Notes: generated by a model from the letters alone, not told the origin. A stretch of DNA of 64,000 nt from Lewinellaceae bacterium (GCA_020636315.1 JACJYA010000008.1:62001-126000), one strand, 5' to 3'; shown: positions 44,201-52,815, counted from the first letter of the stretch. Numbers and translations: made by a program.

Positions 44201-44323
44201 TTCTATCTGGAATGGTTGCGGGAAGGTAAACCCATTCCCGAGGCTTTTCATGCAGCACAACGGCAGGTCAAAGCACAACATCCGGAGCCTTTCTTCTGGG
44301 CTGGGTTCGTGTTGGTGGAATGA
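41210..44323 (+). CDS. Exported TPR-CHAT protease-like protein
   Basis: 1037 residues with a signal peptide (MKHLFFLFILLPFSGQGQA). TPR units cover about 28-480; many carry alternating AxxLxxLA and YxxAxxxYxxAL patterns, for example MTLNNLANLYGLQGEVDKS. A helical linker (about 500-640) precedes a C-terminal CHAT domain (about 700-1037). The catalytic pair is H870 (LHVATHGYF) and C951 (VLSACETGLG), followed by GVFGLQRAF and SLWQVSDLVT, all canonical CHAT motifs. CHAT proteins are caspase-like cysteine peptidases, and in bacteria several act in conflict or programmed cell death. Here the signal peptide places the protease in the periplasm, unlike the cytoplasmic CHAT at 16471. Confidence 0.9.
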   Translation: MKHLFFLFILLPFSGQGQAPDSAALVLQIDSLNKTARSLGGAFRFEEALQTVGEAKTLVEENFGKSHPAYIFACNTEIDVHWRMGNYPQALSLAEETLQLQEDSFGKENAEYAGLLHLRGTLHLEMANYEPGEQDFLECLALRERILGKNSAPYAMTLNNLANLYGLQGEVDKSLAIHLEALQIRETVLGKESYDYSMSLNNLGRTYMRTGEYEKSIAYLSAGRALIEKTKGKNHPLVIFSSLNTAGAYTQLGQYGKAEEAFQETLKLTAASLGEEHPQYAFALNDLAQFYDLSGLPEKAKACLLQSIAIKEKTIGREHNYTLGSLINLAKIYQEEGRLEEAADLYLEADEIFRKNYGSSHPENIVALSNLANVYLEQGNYRLADSLHRATLAVRQQTFGNDHADCALSYMGIANCLRLTGRIEEGWEAMQEALRIFQKAYGRENLYTIKSHQVLAEAAWEMGQPELALQQADTFSLQMREHFRQSARHLSANELLLKMESFQPRLDFMHSARFNFGQQDPVQTGRAFDDALFYKGMLLENAIGLEKAVAEAPDSLRERYVNWKALQRRLAEAYAKPLGSRPGIDALERRAEELEKELVRHAFFRSAREITGWQEVQARLSEGEAAIEFVHFSWKNPQPTDSVLYAALLLRPGWEAPRWVALFEEKQIQPILSTKKVRRKDYAAQLFGNQGGVSLYGLLWQPLASYLEGVERIYFSPSGVLHRIPLSAIPDEKGQTLADRYILHQLGSTRQLVSGFSRGNALAANGPPTLFGGINYDMDSTAMASARSLAHINFSETSHVLPEAARSLLGGGRAWPYLPWTEVEAKTLSLIFEEAGMESRLFLGHEASEEAFRSLGAKRPSPRVLHVATHGYFYPDPSGNGAANSFSSGGPRGAFKISNHPMIRSGLILAGANHAWTGGEPVAGLEDGILTAYEASQMNLSNTELVVLSACETGLGDIRGDEGVFGLQRAFRISGARYLLMSLWQVSDLVTEELMAAFYLEWLREGKPIPEAFHAAQRQVKAQHPEPFFWAGFVLVE

Positions 44324-44724
44324 CCATGGAAAACCGCAGGGAATTTGTTGAAATCTTTTCCGCCTGATCATTAGAAGGCCATTGCAGATCAGATTAATAA
44401 ACATGGGGCTCAGGATGGAAAAAACGGCAACAATTTTCTTCATCTCCGGGAAAGTTGAAATGGCGGGAAATTTTTTTCCACTTTTCTTAAACCCTTTGCC
44501 CACGATGTTGTTAAGCATGCAGTTTTAGAATCGCTAATGTTTTTTGTTTGTTTATAGTTTATGATGGTACTCCTGTGTGGGGTACCTTTTTTATTTGTGA
44601 TGTGTGATTTGTGATGCTCCGGGGGCGCCAGAGCCCTTCCTCTTATCCACCCTGTGCCCTGAGCATCAAAAATTTTCCCGGCCTCGCAAAAGATATAGCC
44701 TGCTGAAAAGACGCACGGCCAAAA

Positions 44725-44748
44725 ATCAAACATCAAACATCAAACATC
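44725..44748. repeat. ATCAAAC heptamer x3
   Basis: Three exact tandem heptamers plus a partial unit, ending about 16 bp before the promoter core of the DUF4956 operon. Confidence 0.7.
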
Positions 44749-44763
44749 CCAAATCCTAATCCC

Positions 44764-44771
44764 TATCTTTG
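44764..44771 (+). promoter_or_regulatory. Bacteroidota -7 promoter element
   Basis: TATCTTTG matches the Bacteroidota TAnnTTTG consensus exactly and ends 25 bp before the DUF4956 start codon. No clear upstream TTTG (-33) box was found at the usual spacing. Confidence 0.45.
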
Positions 44772-44796
44772 CCCCCTGAATCAGTCTTCCCTCTGA

Positions 44797-45486
44797 ATGG
44801 ACATACTACAACAGATACAGGAAAGATACATCCAGGAGTTTTCCAACAACGTGCCGCTGGGCGAGTTCCTGGCCAATATTCTGGTAACTGCAGTGCTGGT
44901 GGCCCTGCTGCGCCTGTTCTACATCCACTTCGGCAACGCCATTTCCAACCGGAGGAAATTTGCCGGCAATTTTCTTCCTCTGGCGCTGGGCACCCTGCTG
45001 ATCATCATGATCGTCAAGTCTTCGATCGCCCTGTCGCTGGGTCTGGTGGGTGCTCTGTCTATCGTCCGTTACCGGGCAGCCATCAAGGACCCGGAAGAGC
45101 TGACCTACCTCTTCATTGCCATCGGCCTGGGGCTGGCCGGCGGCGCCAATCAACCGGTGCTGGCCATTGTCGCCTTTACTGTGATCATGCTGCTGCTTTA
45201 CCTCAGTATAGTCCTTAGCGGCAAGGGGCGGATACAACCGGAAGGGCGCCTGTTCATCAATATCAGCACCGATATAGAACAGTTGGAAGCCATCACCGGG
45301 ATACTGGCCCGTCATCTCACTTACGTAGAATTGAAGCGGCTGGATACCCTGGAAAAGGGCCTCGACCTGTCCTTCATCGGCAAGGCTGGTTCACTGGAGG
45401 CATTAAGTAAAGTAAAGGAAGAGATAACTCAGTTGTCGGAAGCTACGCGGCTGTCCATTATCGACCAGCCGGAGCTGATCGTTTAA
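44797..45486 (+). CDS. DUF4956 membrane protein
   Basis: 229 residues. Four hydrophobic segments at about 23-41, 58-75, 77-92 and 98-136 contain the DUF4956 signatures VGALSIVRYRAAIKDPEEL and FIAIGLGLAGG. The C-terminal 90 residues are soluble and may be a small cytoplasmic domain. Family knowledge: DUF4956 proteins are found beside VTC-domain polyphosphate polymerase-like genes and CotH kinase-like genes in many bacteria. Here it is followed 41 bp later by a CotH-like gene, but no VTC gene is visible nearby. It is the first gene of the probable operon to 53949. The function is unknown. Confidence 0.87.
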   Translation: MDILQQIQERYIQEFSNNVPLGEFLANILVTAVLVALLRLFYIHFGNAISNRRKFAGNFLPLALGTLLIIMIVKSSIALSLGLVGALSIVRYRAAIKDPEELTYLFIAIGLGLAGGANQPVLAIVAFTVIMLLLYLSIVLSGKGRIQPEGRLFINISTDIEQLEAITGILARHLTYVELKRLDTLEKGLDLSFIGKAGSLEALSKVKEEITQLSEATRLSIIDQPELIV

Positions 45487-45498
45487 TTATAATAACAT

Positions 45499-45520
45499 AA
45501 CGGCCACCTGAAAGTGGCCG
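45499..45520 (+). promoter_or_regulatory. Short hairpin between DUF4956 and CotH genes
   Basis: CGGCCAC and GTGGCCG form a perfect 7-bp stem around a 6-base loop, directly before the CotH start codon. It has no T-tract, so it may be an RNA-processing or translation-control element rather than a terminator. Confidence 0.35.
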
Positions 45521-45527
45521 CTCCTGT

Positions 45528-48500
45528 ATGATCATTAAAGACCAGGCAAGGCGGGGCCGGCGGCGGGCCGGCGGGATCATTGCAGCAGTACTTGGGTTTG
45601 CTCTGTTGTTCGTCCTGGCCTTTGCCCTGTGGCCACGGCCGCACCAATATCAGGAACTTCCCGAAGGAGCCGTTTACTGCGGAGCGGAGCACATCCGGAG
45701 AGGGAAACTGGCCGATCAGGGCATTGAGTTTGGCAAGGCCGGCCTGAGGAGCAGTAACCGGGCGCGAACCGGGAACTATTCCTGTTTCCTCCCTGCCGGC
45801 CAACAGGCAGAGTACGGCTTCAACTACGATATCGAAAGCCCCGCTCCCGGCACTACCTACCGCGCATCCGTCTGGCGGCTGAGGAATCCCTTTAACGCCG
45901 GCGTGCTGGCGGTAAGGCTCGACGGGGAAGCGCCCCAGTATCAACAGGAGAATATCGCATCGGAAAGCGATGGCCAGGGCTGGGAAAAACTGGAGGTGCG
46001 CTTTTCCATTCCCTATGGGAAAAGAACTGACAGAGTAAGCATTTACGTTTACGGGGGTGGTGGAACTGAAGTCTATTTTGACGATTTTCTCATCGAGCAG
46101 CTCTCACCTCCAGATGGAGGCTTCCAACCGGAAGTGCTCAACCTTTCTGTCAAAAAGGAAGCCATGGATGCTCTGCGCCGGCGGCGGGAAGCGGCTCTGA
46201 AAGCCGGTATCCTGGAAAGCAGCGCCAATGATTGGGTGGAAGCCAGTCTCGAAGGAGATTCCACCGGGCCGATGGATGTCGATATCCGCCTCAAGGGCGA
46301 CTGGCTGGACCACCTGCAGGGAGACAAATGGTCCTTCCGGGTGAAAATGAAAGGCCAATACGCCTGGCGCCGCATGCGTTCCTTCTCCCTGCACACGCCC
46401 CGGGCACGCTACTTTCTTCACGAATGGCTCCTCCACCAGATCTGGGAAAAAGAAGACGTGCTCACCACCCGTTACGATTTCGTGGAGTTGCGCCTCAACG
46501 GGCGCTCCCTCGGCCTTTACGCCTTTGAAGAACACTTCGACAAGCAGGCGGTCGAATTCCGGCAGCGGCGGGAAGGCCCCATCCTGAAGTTCTCAGAAGA
46601 CGGATACTGGAAGGCCATCGGAAGGCAGTTGTCCCGGCAGGGATATCTTCACCCCCATCCCGATCTGGCCCTTATGGAATGGCGGAATGCTCCCGTCGAA
46701 GCTTTTCAGGAGAACGATTACCAACCCGGCACTCCGCTGTACGATGCCTACCTGGAAGGGATCACCCTGATGGAGCAATTTCGCAGCCAGTTGGTTGGCC
46801 CTGAGGAAGTATTCGACATCACCCGCATGGCCCGTTACTATGCCGTTTGCGACATTCTCAATGCCTACCATGGGATTGCCTGGCACAACCAGCGGTTCTA
46901 CTACAACCCCGTCTCCGGCAAACTGGAACCTTTCGGTTTTGACGGTTACGGAGAGAAGCCACAGGCACAGTACACCATCCTCGGCCAAGGCGCCCTGAAT
47001 CCACAATCTTTGCTTTCAGGAACCATTTTCACCTCCCTTTTTATGGACCCCGGGTTCGCCGAAGCCTATATCGGCGAGCTTTACCGGCTCAGTTCGAATG
47101 ATTATCTGGAGCCTCTGCTCGACAGCCTCTTCCCGGCATGGAGCGCCCGGCTGGCCCTGCTGCAAATGGAATTTCCCGAATACCAGGCAGGCCTTGAAGG
47201 GTTTCTCAAACAAGCCCAGTACGTTCATTCCCTCGTCCTTCCATTTGACGATTACAGCCTCCTGGCCTATGGCCTTCCGCCAGAAGGTGAAGAAAGGATA
47301 CTCCAACTGGAGAACCGGCACAACCTCCCGCTGGCAGTGGCCGGGTTTGGTATCGGCCCCGGGCACGTCAACTTCCCAATAGACAGTACATTGATCCTGC
47401 CGGCACAGATGCCAAGGGAGTACTGGCTCCGCCTCAGGCGGGATTCGCTGATGCGCGACTACGGGCAGGTGCGCTTTCTCTATGAAAAAGCGATGAATGA
47501 ACAGGCTCCTCCTCTGTTTCGGGAAGTAAAAGCCAACTCTGCCGCCCACTATGTATTCTATCGGGCGCCCGGCACTGACAGCCTCTTCAGCACTCCTATC
47601 ATAGAACGAGCTCCCCCAGCGCCGGTTACCGCCGCAGAAGCTTTGCGAAAACGAGCGGGCCTCAGCCCCGGCGGGCCCTACCGGATCGATGGAAAGAGGG
47701 TGCTCTTTACTGCCGGTGTGCATCGTTTGCAAGACGACATCATCATTCCCCCGGGATATCAGGTGGTGCTGGAAGCCGGCGCCGAACTGGACCTCTCCGC
47801 CGGAGCACATTTCCTCTCTTATTCTCCGGTTCAGGCTCTGGGTACAGAAGATCAGCCTGTAAAGGTATTTTCCAACGGTAGTGCCCCCAACGGTTTTACC
47901 GTTATACAGGCCGGAGAACCTTCGGTGATGAAATACGCTGTTTTCGAAGGGCTCAACGCACTGAAAGAGGGAAACTGGGAACTTACCGGCGCCATAACAT
48001 TTTACGAGGCGGACGTGCAGCTTTACCGCTGTGTTTTCCGGAACAACCACAGTGAAGACGGCCTCAACATCATCCGGTCGGAATTCAGGCTGAGCCATTG
48101 TCTGTTCAGCGACACCCCCTCCGACGCCTTCGATTCGGACTTTTGCAAAGGAACCATTGATCATTGCCGGTTTGAAAGAACCGGCAACGACGGCATGGAC
48201 TTCTCCGGCAGCATCGTCCACATCGAGGATTGTAACCTGGAAGAAAATGGAGATAAAGGGGTGAGCGTGGGCGAGGAAAGTGATGTTACGCTGTTCCGTA
48301 CGGCCATTCGCAAAGCCAATATTGCAGTGGCCAGCAAAGACCTTTCCATGCTCTTTATTCGGGAGCTGGACATGGAGGACTGCGAACAGGGTTTTGTCGG
48401 CTTCCAGAAAAAGCCCGAGTTTGGGGGCGGTAAAATCATCGTAGAGTCGTATAATGCCAAAAACATCAAACGCCTGCACGCCATCTCGGAGGGCAGCATG

Positions 48501-48533
48501 CTGCAGTTGGGTGAGCAGGTTGTCAGAGAGTAG
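45528..48533 (+). CDS. CotH kinase-family protein with C-terminal beta-helix
   Basis: 1001 residues. A membrane anchor or signal lies at 16-36 (GIIAAVLGFALLFVLAFAL). A beta-sandwich covers 45-185. The CotH kinase domain (about 235-560) shows VDIRLKGDWLDHLQG, WRRMRSFSLHTPRAR, NGRSLGLYAFEEHFDKQ and the catalytic-type PFGFDGYGE (D472). CotH proteins are atypical protein kinases first described on spore coats, but also found in many non-spore bacteria. The last 250 residues look like a right-handed parallel beta-helix with repeated short strands (RCVFRNNHSEDGLNI, HCRFERTGNDGMDFSG). The domain is probably periplasmic and may bind glycan or peptide. It is part of the operon that begins with DUF4956. 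Confidence 0.88.
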   Translation: MIIKDQARRGRRRAGGIIAAVLGFALLFVLAFALWPRPHQYQELPEGAVYCGAEHIRRGKLADQGIEFGKAGLRSSNRARTGNYSCFLPAGQQAEYGFNYDIESPAPGTTYRASVWRLRNPFNAGVLAVRLDGEAPQYQQENIASESDGQGWEKLEVRFSIPYGKRTDRVSIYVYGGGGTEVYFDDFLIEQLSPPDGGFQPEVLNLSVKKEAMDALRRRREAALKAGILESSANDWVEASLEGDSTGPMDVDIRLKGDWLDHLQGDKWSFRVKMKGQYAWRRMRSFSLHTPRARYFLHEWLLHQIWEKEDVLTTRYDFVELRLNGRSLGLYAFEEHFDKQAVEFRQRREGPILKFSEDGYWKAIGRQLSRQGYLHPHPDLALMEWRNAPVEAFQENDYQPGTPLYDAYLEGITLMEQFRSQLVGPEEVFDITRMARYYAVCDILNAYHGIAWHNQRFYYNPVSGKLEPFGFDGYGEKPQAQYTILGQGALNPQSLLSGTIFTSLFMDPGFAEAYIGELYRLSSNDYLEPLLDSLFPAWSARLALLQMEFPEYQAGLEGFLKQAQYVHSLVLPFDDYSLLAYGLPPEGEERILQLENRHNLPLAVAGFGIGPGHVNFPIDSTLILPAQMPREYWLRLRRDSLMRDYGQVRFLYEKAMNEQAPPLFREVKANSAAHYVFYRAPGTDSLFSTPIIERAPPAPVTAAEALRKRAGLSPGGPYRIDGKRVLFTAGVHRLQDDIIIPPGYQVVLEAGAELDLSAGAHFLSYSPVQALGTEDQPVKVFSNGSAPNGFTVIQAGEPSVMKYAVFEGLNALKEGNWELTGAITFYEADVQLYRCVFRNNHSEDGLNIIRSEFRLSHCLFSDTPSDAFDSDFCKGTIDHCRFERTGNDGMDFSGSIVHIEDCNLEENGDKGVSVGEESDVTLFRTAIRKANIAVASKDLSMLFIRELDMEDCEQGFVGFQKKPEFGGGKIIVESYNAKNIKRLHAISEGSMLQLGEQVVRE

Positions 48534-48591
48534 TATCAGGCCGCTTAAGGAAAGCCTGGATATGTATTTTTTATAAAAAAGTGTAGTGACT

Positions 48592-51315
48592 ATGTTACGG
48601 CCAGTATTTACAGGATTATTTTTAGCCTTCCTATTCGGGTTGAGCGCCCAGGGCCTGCCCGATGAGTTTTACGATGAAAAATACATGGGGCCCTTTGAAT
48701 TTCCTACCGGGATCACCTTTGACGATACCGGGCGGATGTTCATCTGGGAAAAATCAGGCGTGGTGTACATCGCCGATACCACGGGGCATCTTTTCCAGGA
48801 GCCGCTGATCGATATTTCTGAAGAGGTGGCCAACTGGAAAGACCATGGCCTCATGGGCTTTGCCCTGGACCCTGAGTTTCTCATCAATGGCTATTTTTAT
48901 TTGTTGTACGCTCTCGACCTGCATTACTACGACCACTACGGCACCCCTGCTTACAGCCCCGATTCCACCGAATTGTTCAGGCCGACGATCGGGCGGGTTA
49001 CCCGGTACAAAGCAGACCCGCTCAGCAATTTTTCCAAAGCGCTGCCCGATAGCCGAAAGGTGTTACTTGGAGAAACCATTGACAACGGCATCCCGCTGCT
49101 CTACGAATTTCACGGGCTGGGCTCCCTGGTAATGGGCGAAGACGGCACCCTGCTCATTTCCTGCGGGGATGCAACCAGCAACGCGGGCCCGGACACGGGC
49201 GGCGACAGCCTGGGCACCATGGCCAGTGCTGCTATCGCCCGGGGCATCCTCAGCCCCGACCAGGACGTAGGCTCCTACCGCGCCCAATATCTGGGCAATT
49301 ACAACGGCAAGATCCTGAGGATCGACCCGGAAACCGGCGATGGGTTGCCAAGCAACCCTTTCTATGACCCAGAAGCGCCGCGGTCGAAACAATCCCGCAT
49401 CTGGGCCTATGGCCTGCGCAACCCCTACCGCTTTTCCATGCGCCCCAGCTCCGGCAGCCATTTTCCACAGGACGGGCGCCCGGGCATCCTCTACGTAGGC
49501 GATGTTGGCAACGGCTCCTGGGAAGAACTCGATATTGTACAGTCGGGCGGGCAGAATTTCGGCTGGCCTATTATGGAAGGACATGGCAGCAACTGGTCAT
49601 TCTTCAGCAAAGAAGCCCCGGCCAATCCCATGGCACCCAATCCACTCTTTGGTACCGGATGCAACCAGGAATTCTTTACTTTCCGGGACGATTACACCAA
49701 CCTGACTGCTGATGGCGGCAGCCCCCCCGCGAACCCCTGTAACCCCAACGTTCCGATAGAGGATTATGTCGTCGGCTATCCCCCCGCTATCCTGTGGAGC
49801 AATGCCCGGTGGAACCCGCCGACCCGGGCCATTGTCCCCTTTTTCAATGACATCGGAGAGATCAACGGGGCCGAGATCGGAACGCCCCAGGCTGGTGTGG
49901 AAGGCGAGAATTTTGACGGCTATTCCAGCCTGTCGGGCCTGTTCTATACCGGCTCCAATTTCCCGGAAGCTTACCGCGGAAAGTTCTTCGCTGTCGATTT
50001 CAGCGGCTGGATACAGGTTATGAACTTTACAGAAGATAACCGGCTGCTCAGTGTGGAGCCTTTTCACCACTATGCCCGGGACATCATCCACATGGCGATG
50101 AATCCTGTGGATGGAAAGCTTTATTACATCAACCTGCAGGGAGAAGTGAGGAGGATCAGCTTCGGCGGCAACCCCGCCCCGGTGGCCATCATCAAAGCCG
50201 ACCAGTATTACGGGGCCAGCCCGTTGGAAGTGCGGTTTGACGGTTCCGAATCATTCGACTCCAACCTCCCCCTCGTCAGTTATCAGTGGGATTTTGGGGA
50301 CGGGCAGAGCAGCGGCGAAGTTGCTCCCAGCCACACCTACATCAGTTCCGGGAACGGCCCCCAGAGTTTCCTGGCCACCCTTACGGTTACCGACAGCCTG
50401 GGCGCCAGCACTACCGCCGAGGCCATTATTTCCCTGAACAATACGCCTCCGGAAGTGGAGATCACCAGCTTCCGCGACGGAGACCTTTATCCCCTGCACG
50501 AGGGCACGACCCTGCTGCGGCTGGCCGCCGATGTCCACGATAAGGAACACAGTGACGACGAGCTCACCTACGAATGGAGGGCTTTCGTCCACCACAACCT
50601 CCACTTTCACCCCGACCCGGTTGATTTTGAACACGAGACCTTCGCCCTGATCAGCCCGCTGGGGTGTGACGGAGAAGAATACTGGTACCGCATTGAGCTG
50701 ACCGTCACCGACCCGGAAGGCCTTTCCACTACCCGGAGCCAAAGCATCTACCCCTATTGCGGAAGCTCCTTTCTGGAATGGACGGAACTCGCCGCCGAAG
50801 CCGAATCCGGGCAGGTCAACCTGCAATGGACAACCAGCATGGAGGACAGCATCCAGTACTATGAAGTGCAACGCAGTTCGGATTTTTTCCACTTCAAATT
50901 GCTGGATATCATTGAAGCGGAAGGAGGGCAGGGAGCCGCTTCCTATAACTATGCCGACCTCAACCCGCGCCACGGCCAGAACATCTACCGGGTGAAAGCT
51001 ATAAGAGAAGGCGGTGCTTACAAATACTCCAACCTGGCAAACGTAGGGTATCCCAAATCGGGTTTTATCCAGGTTTATCCCAACCCCGCCGGCACATTTT
51101 TCAGGGTAGCCCTGTCGGAAGCTCAGGCGGGAACGGTAGCCCTGGAACTATTCAGCAATGCCGGCGTCCGCATTTTCCAAAGCAGCTGGGAAGCCGAACC
51201 GGGGCAACCCTTCAGCCGTAAAATACTTACACGGGGTTTCCCGAATGGGTCCTATTACTACCGCATCATAAACGGTGAGCAGGAAAAGGTTGACAAACTG
51301 ATCATCGCCAGGTAA
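48592..51315 (+). CDS. T9SS-exported glucose/sorbosone dehydrogenase-like protein with PKD domain
   Basis: 907 residues from the ATG at 48592 (MLRPVFTGLFLAFLFGLSA); a GTG two codons earlier is also in frame. A six-bladed beta-propeller of the soluble aldose sugar dehydrogenase (GSDH) type covers about 25-510. Its hallmark strands are HGLMGFALDPEF, RIWAYGLRNPYRF and YVGDVGNGSWEELD, followed by GGQNFGWPIMEG. Family enzymes use PQQ and oxidise sugars. A PKD domain (YQWDFGDGQ near 565) follows, then other beta-sandwich modules. A type A T9SS tail ends it (IQVYPNPAGTFFRVAL). It lies 58 bp after the CotH gene. Whether it binds PQQ was not tested. Confidence 0.87.
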   Translation: MLRPVFTGLFLAFLFGLSAQGLPDEFYDEKYMGPFEFPTGITFDDTGRMFIWEKSGVVYIADTTGHLFQEPLIDISEEVANWKDHGLMGFALDPEFLINGYFYLLYALDLHYYDHYGTPAYSPDSTELFRPTIGRVTRYKADPLSNFSKALPDSRKVLLGETIDNGIPLLYEFHGLGSLVMGEDGTLLISCGDATSNAGPDTGGDSLGTMASAAIARGILSPDQDVGSYRAQYLGNYNGKILRIDPETGDGLPSNPFYDPEAPRSKQSRIWAYGLRNPYRFSMRPSSGSHFPQDGRPGILYVGDVGNGSWEELDIVQSGGQNFGWPIMEGHGSNWSFFSKEAPANPMAPNPLFGTGCNQEFFTFRDDYTNLTADGGSPPANPCNPNVPIEDYVVGYPPAILWSNARWNPPTRAIVPFFNDIGEINGAEIGTPQAGVEGENFDGYSSLSGLFYTGSNFPEAYRGKFFAVDFSGWIQVMNFTEDNRLLSVEPFHHYARDIIHMAMNPVDGKLYYINLQGEVRRISFGGNPAPVAIIKADQYYGASPLEVRFDGSESFDSNLPLVSYQWDFGDGQSSGEVAPSHTYISSGNGPQSFLATLTVTDSLGASTTAEAIISLNNTPPEVEITSFRDGDLYPLHEGTTLLRLAADVHDKEHSDDELTYEWRAFVHHNLHFHPDPVDFEHETFALISPLGCDGEEYWYRIELTVTDPEGLSTTRSQSIYPYCGSSFLEWTELAAEAESGQVNLQWTTSMEDSIQYYEVQRSSDFFHFKLLDIIEAEGGQGAASYNYADLNPRHGQNIYRVKAIREGGAYKYSNLANVGYPKSGFIQVYPNPAGTFFRVALSEAQAGTVALELFSNAGVRIFQSSWEAEPGQPFSRKILTRGFPNGSYYYRIINGEQEKVDKLIIAR

Positions 51316-51345
51316 AATGGCGCCCTTTGCCCGTAACCAGCAGAG

Positions 51346-52761
51346 ATGAAAAAAGAATATACGCTTATTCTGCTCAGCTTCCTGGTTTTTCTGTACTGCC
51401 TGGCGCGGGTAGTGGGCCTGTCGATGACCCATGATGAAAGCGCTACGGTCGTGGAATTTGCCGTCCGCCCTTTCTGGCAGGTCGTTACCAATGAGCCTCC
51501 CCGGGCCAATAACCACATTCTCAACACCCTGTTGATCCAGTTTTTCACCCTTTTCGGGAAGAGCAAGTTCTTTGTTCGCCTGCCCAATCTCCTGGCGGGA
51601 GGGCTGTACCTGTATTTTTCATACCGGATGGTGCGGGCCACCGCCTCCGGATGGCTGGAGTATCTGCTGGCTTTTGCCCTGCTGGCGTTTAACCAGTATC
51701 TGCTGGAGTTCTTTGCTCTGGGCAGAGGATACGGCCTCAGCCTGGGTTTTATGATGGGCAGCCTTTACTACGGCCTGCGGTTTACCGAAACCCGAATGAT
51801 GCGCGCGCTGGTGGGGTCCATGGCCCTTGCCGCATTGGCCTGTTACAGCAACCTGGCCATGCTCACCTTCTTTGTCGCCCTGGCAGCTATGTTCAACCTT
51901 TCCCTCCTGCCGCCTTTCCGGGCAATCGACTGGGCGCTGTGGAAAAAAGCAAATGGGGCCATCATCCTGTTTTGTCTTATCTTGTTTGTATTGCTTTTCG
52001 CTCCTGTCCGGGCGCTCCTCCGGGAGGAGGAACTGTATTTCGGGGGTACGGATGGACTGCTGGCGGACACCTTGACCACGCTCATTCAAAACTACCTGGG
52101 GCCCGTAAATTATTTTGGGGAAGAAACCAAGAACCTCTTTCTGGCGCCGGTATTTATCCTGCTTCTTCTCGCTGTAAGCAGGAACCTCTTCGAAGGAGTA
52201 CAACGCCGGGAATTCAGCCCCGGGTTCTTCTTCGCGGGTTTGCTGGCCCTGACTGCCCTGGGCCAGTTCCTGCAGCACGAGCTGCTGGGCACCCGGTATC
52301 TGATCCACCGAACGGCCCTGCTGTATTTTCCCCTCCTGGCGCTGACGTCCTTTTTCCTCGTCAAAAGAGCTGAAAACTGGGTAAAACTGGCACTGCTTCT
52401 TCCCATTGCCATCCATTTTCTGAACCGGGCCAATGTTGAAATGGTACAGGAATGGTGGTATGACCCCTATACCGAAGAAGCCTTCGAATACATTGTAGCC
52501 CGGGAGCCAGAGGACAGCACCATTCGCCTTGGGTCCTTCTGGCTGTTTACGCCCACTTTTCAGTATTACAAATACGCCGGTGGCTATAAGAATATCATAG
52601 GGCCCAATGTGGACTTTGAAGTTCCGGGCCATAAATACTTCGATTACTATTACCTTTTCGCCTCCGATACCGCAAAATTGCACCCCGACTACATTCTTGA
52701 AAAGAGTTACGGAGGCTATTGTATCATGAAAATGCCACCGGAAAAGAAGGAAAAGCGGTAA
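51346..52761 (+). CDS. Polytopic membrane protein of the GT-C (PMT/ArnT-like) type
   Basis: 471 residues with about ten hydrophobic segments spread over 1-350 and a soluble C-terminal region of about 110 residues (near 360-471). Near the N-terminus the motif LSMTHDESATVVEFA contains the acidic pair, after helix one, expected of lipid-linked-sugar glycosyltransferases (GT-C). LRALLREEELYF is in a large loop. Such proteins transfer sugars from polyprenyl-phosphate donors onto proteins or lipids. The immediate downstream GT2 gene, which resembles polyprenyl-phosphate mannosyl/glucosyltransferases, could supply the donor. It begins 30 bp after the GSDH gene and is in the same operon. Confidence 0.75.
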   Translation: MKKEYTLILLSFLVFLYCLARVVGLSMTHDESATVVEFAVRPFWQVVTNEPPRANNHILNTLLIQFFTLFGKSKFFVRLPNLLAGGLYLYFSYRMVRATASGWLEYLLAFALLAFNQYLLEFFALGRGYGLSLGFMMGSLYYGLRFTETRMMRALVGSMALAALACYSNLAMLTFFVALAAMFNLSLLPPFRAIDWALWKKANGAIILFCLILFVLLFAPVRALLREEELYFGGTDGLLADTLTTLIQNYLGPVNYFGEETKNLFLAPVFILLLLAVSRNLFEGVQRREFSPGFFFAGLLALTALGQFLQHELLGTRYLIHRTALLYFPLLALTSFFLVKRAENWVKLALLLPIAIHFLNRANVEMVQEWWYDPYTEEAFEYIVAREPEDSTIRLGSFWLFTPTFQYYKYAGGYKNIIGPNVDFEVPGHKYFDYYYLFASDTAKLHPDYILEKSYGGYCIMKMPPEKKEKR

Positions 52762-52780
52762 TATTCTGCCCTTACTTCTC

Positions 52781-52788
52781 TATTTTTG
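52781..52788 (+). promoter_or_regulatory. Possible internal promoter core
   Basis: TATTTTTG fits the TAnnTTTG consensus, 27 bp before the GT2 start, inside the 54-bp gap after the GT-C gene. No good -33 box was seen. Confidence 0.35.
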
Positions 52789-52815
52789 CCCGTTCTTAGC
52801 AAACAATGAAACGAA

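Larger units (their letters stand above)
44324..44796. other. 473-bp intergenic region, promoter and heptamer repeat
   Basis: No gene is seen. It contains a GTGATGT/GTGATTT-like short repeat near 44597-44615, three copies of ATCAAAC (44725-44748) and a TAnnTTTG promoter core at 44764-44771 that precedes the DUF4956-CotH operon. Confidence 0.55.

Noticed and set aside
37505..44748. Possible CRISPR array from short direct repeats
   Set aside because: The repeats are contiguous units of 7-8 bases without spacers, and no cas gene is present.
47016..48479. A 487-residue open frame on the minus strand
   Set aside because: It lies inside the CotH gene, whose domains are clear. The minus frame shows no start context or domain.
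44797..48533. A VTC polyphosphate polymerase expected beside DUF4956 and CotH
   Set aside because: No frame between or beside these genes shows a VTC-like domain.
51619..52683. A 354-residue open frame on the minus strand
   Set aside because: It is antisense to the polytopic GT-C membrane protein, and the composition is Gln/Gly/Pro-rich noise typical of the reverse strand of membrane proteins.
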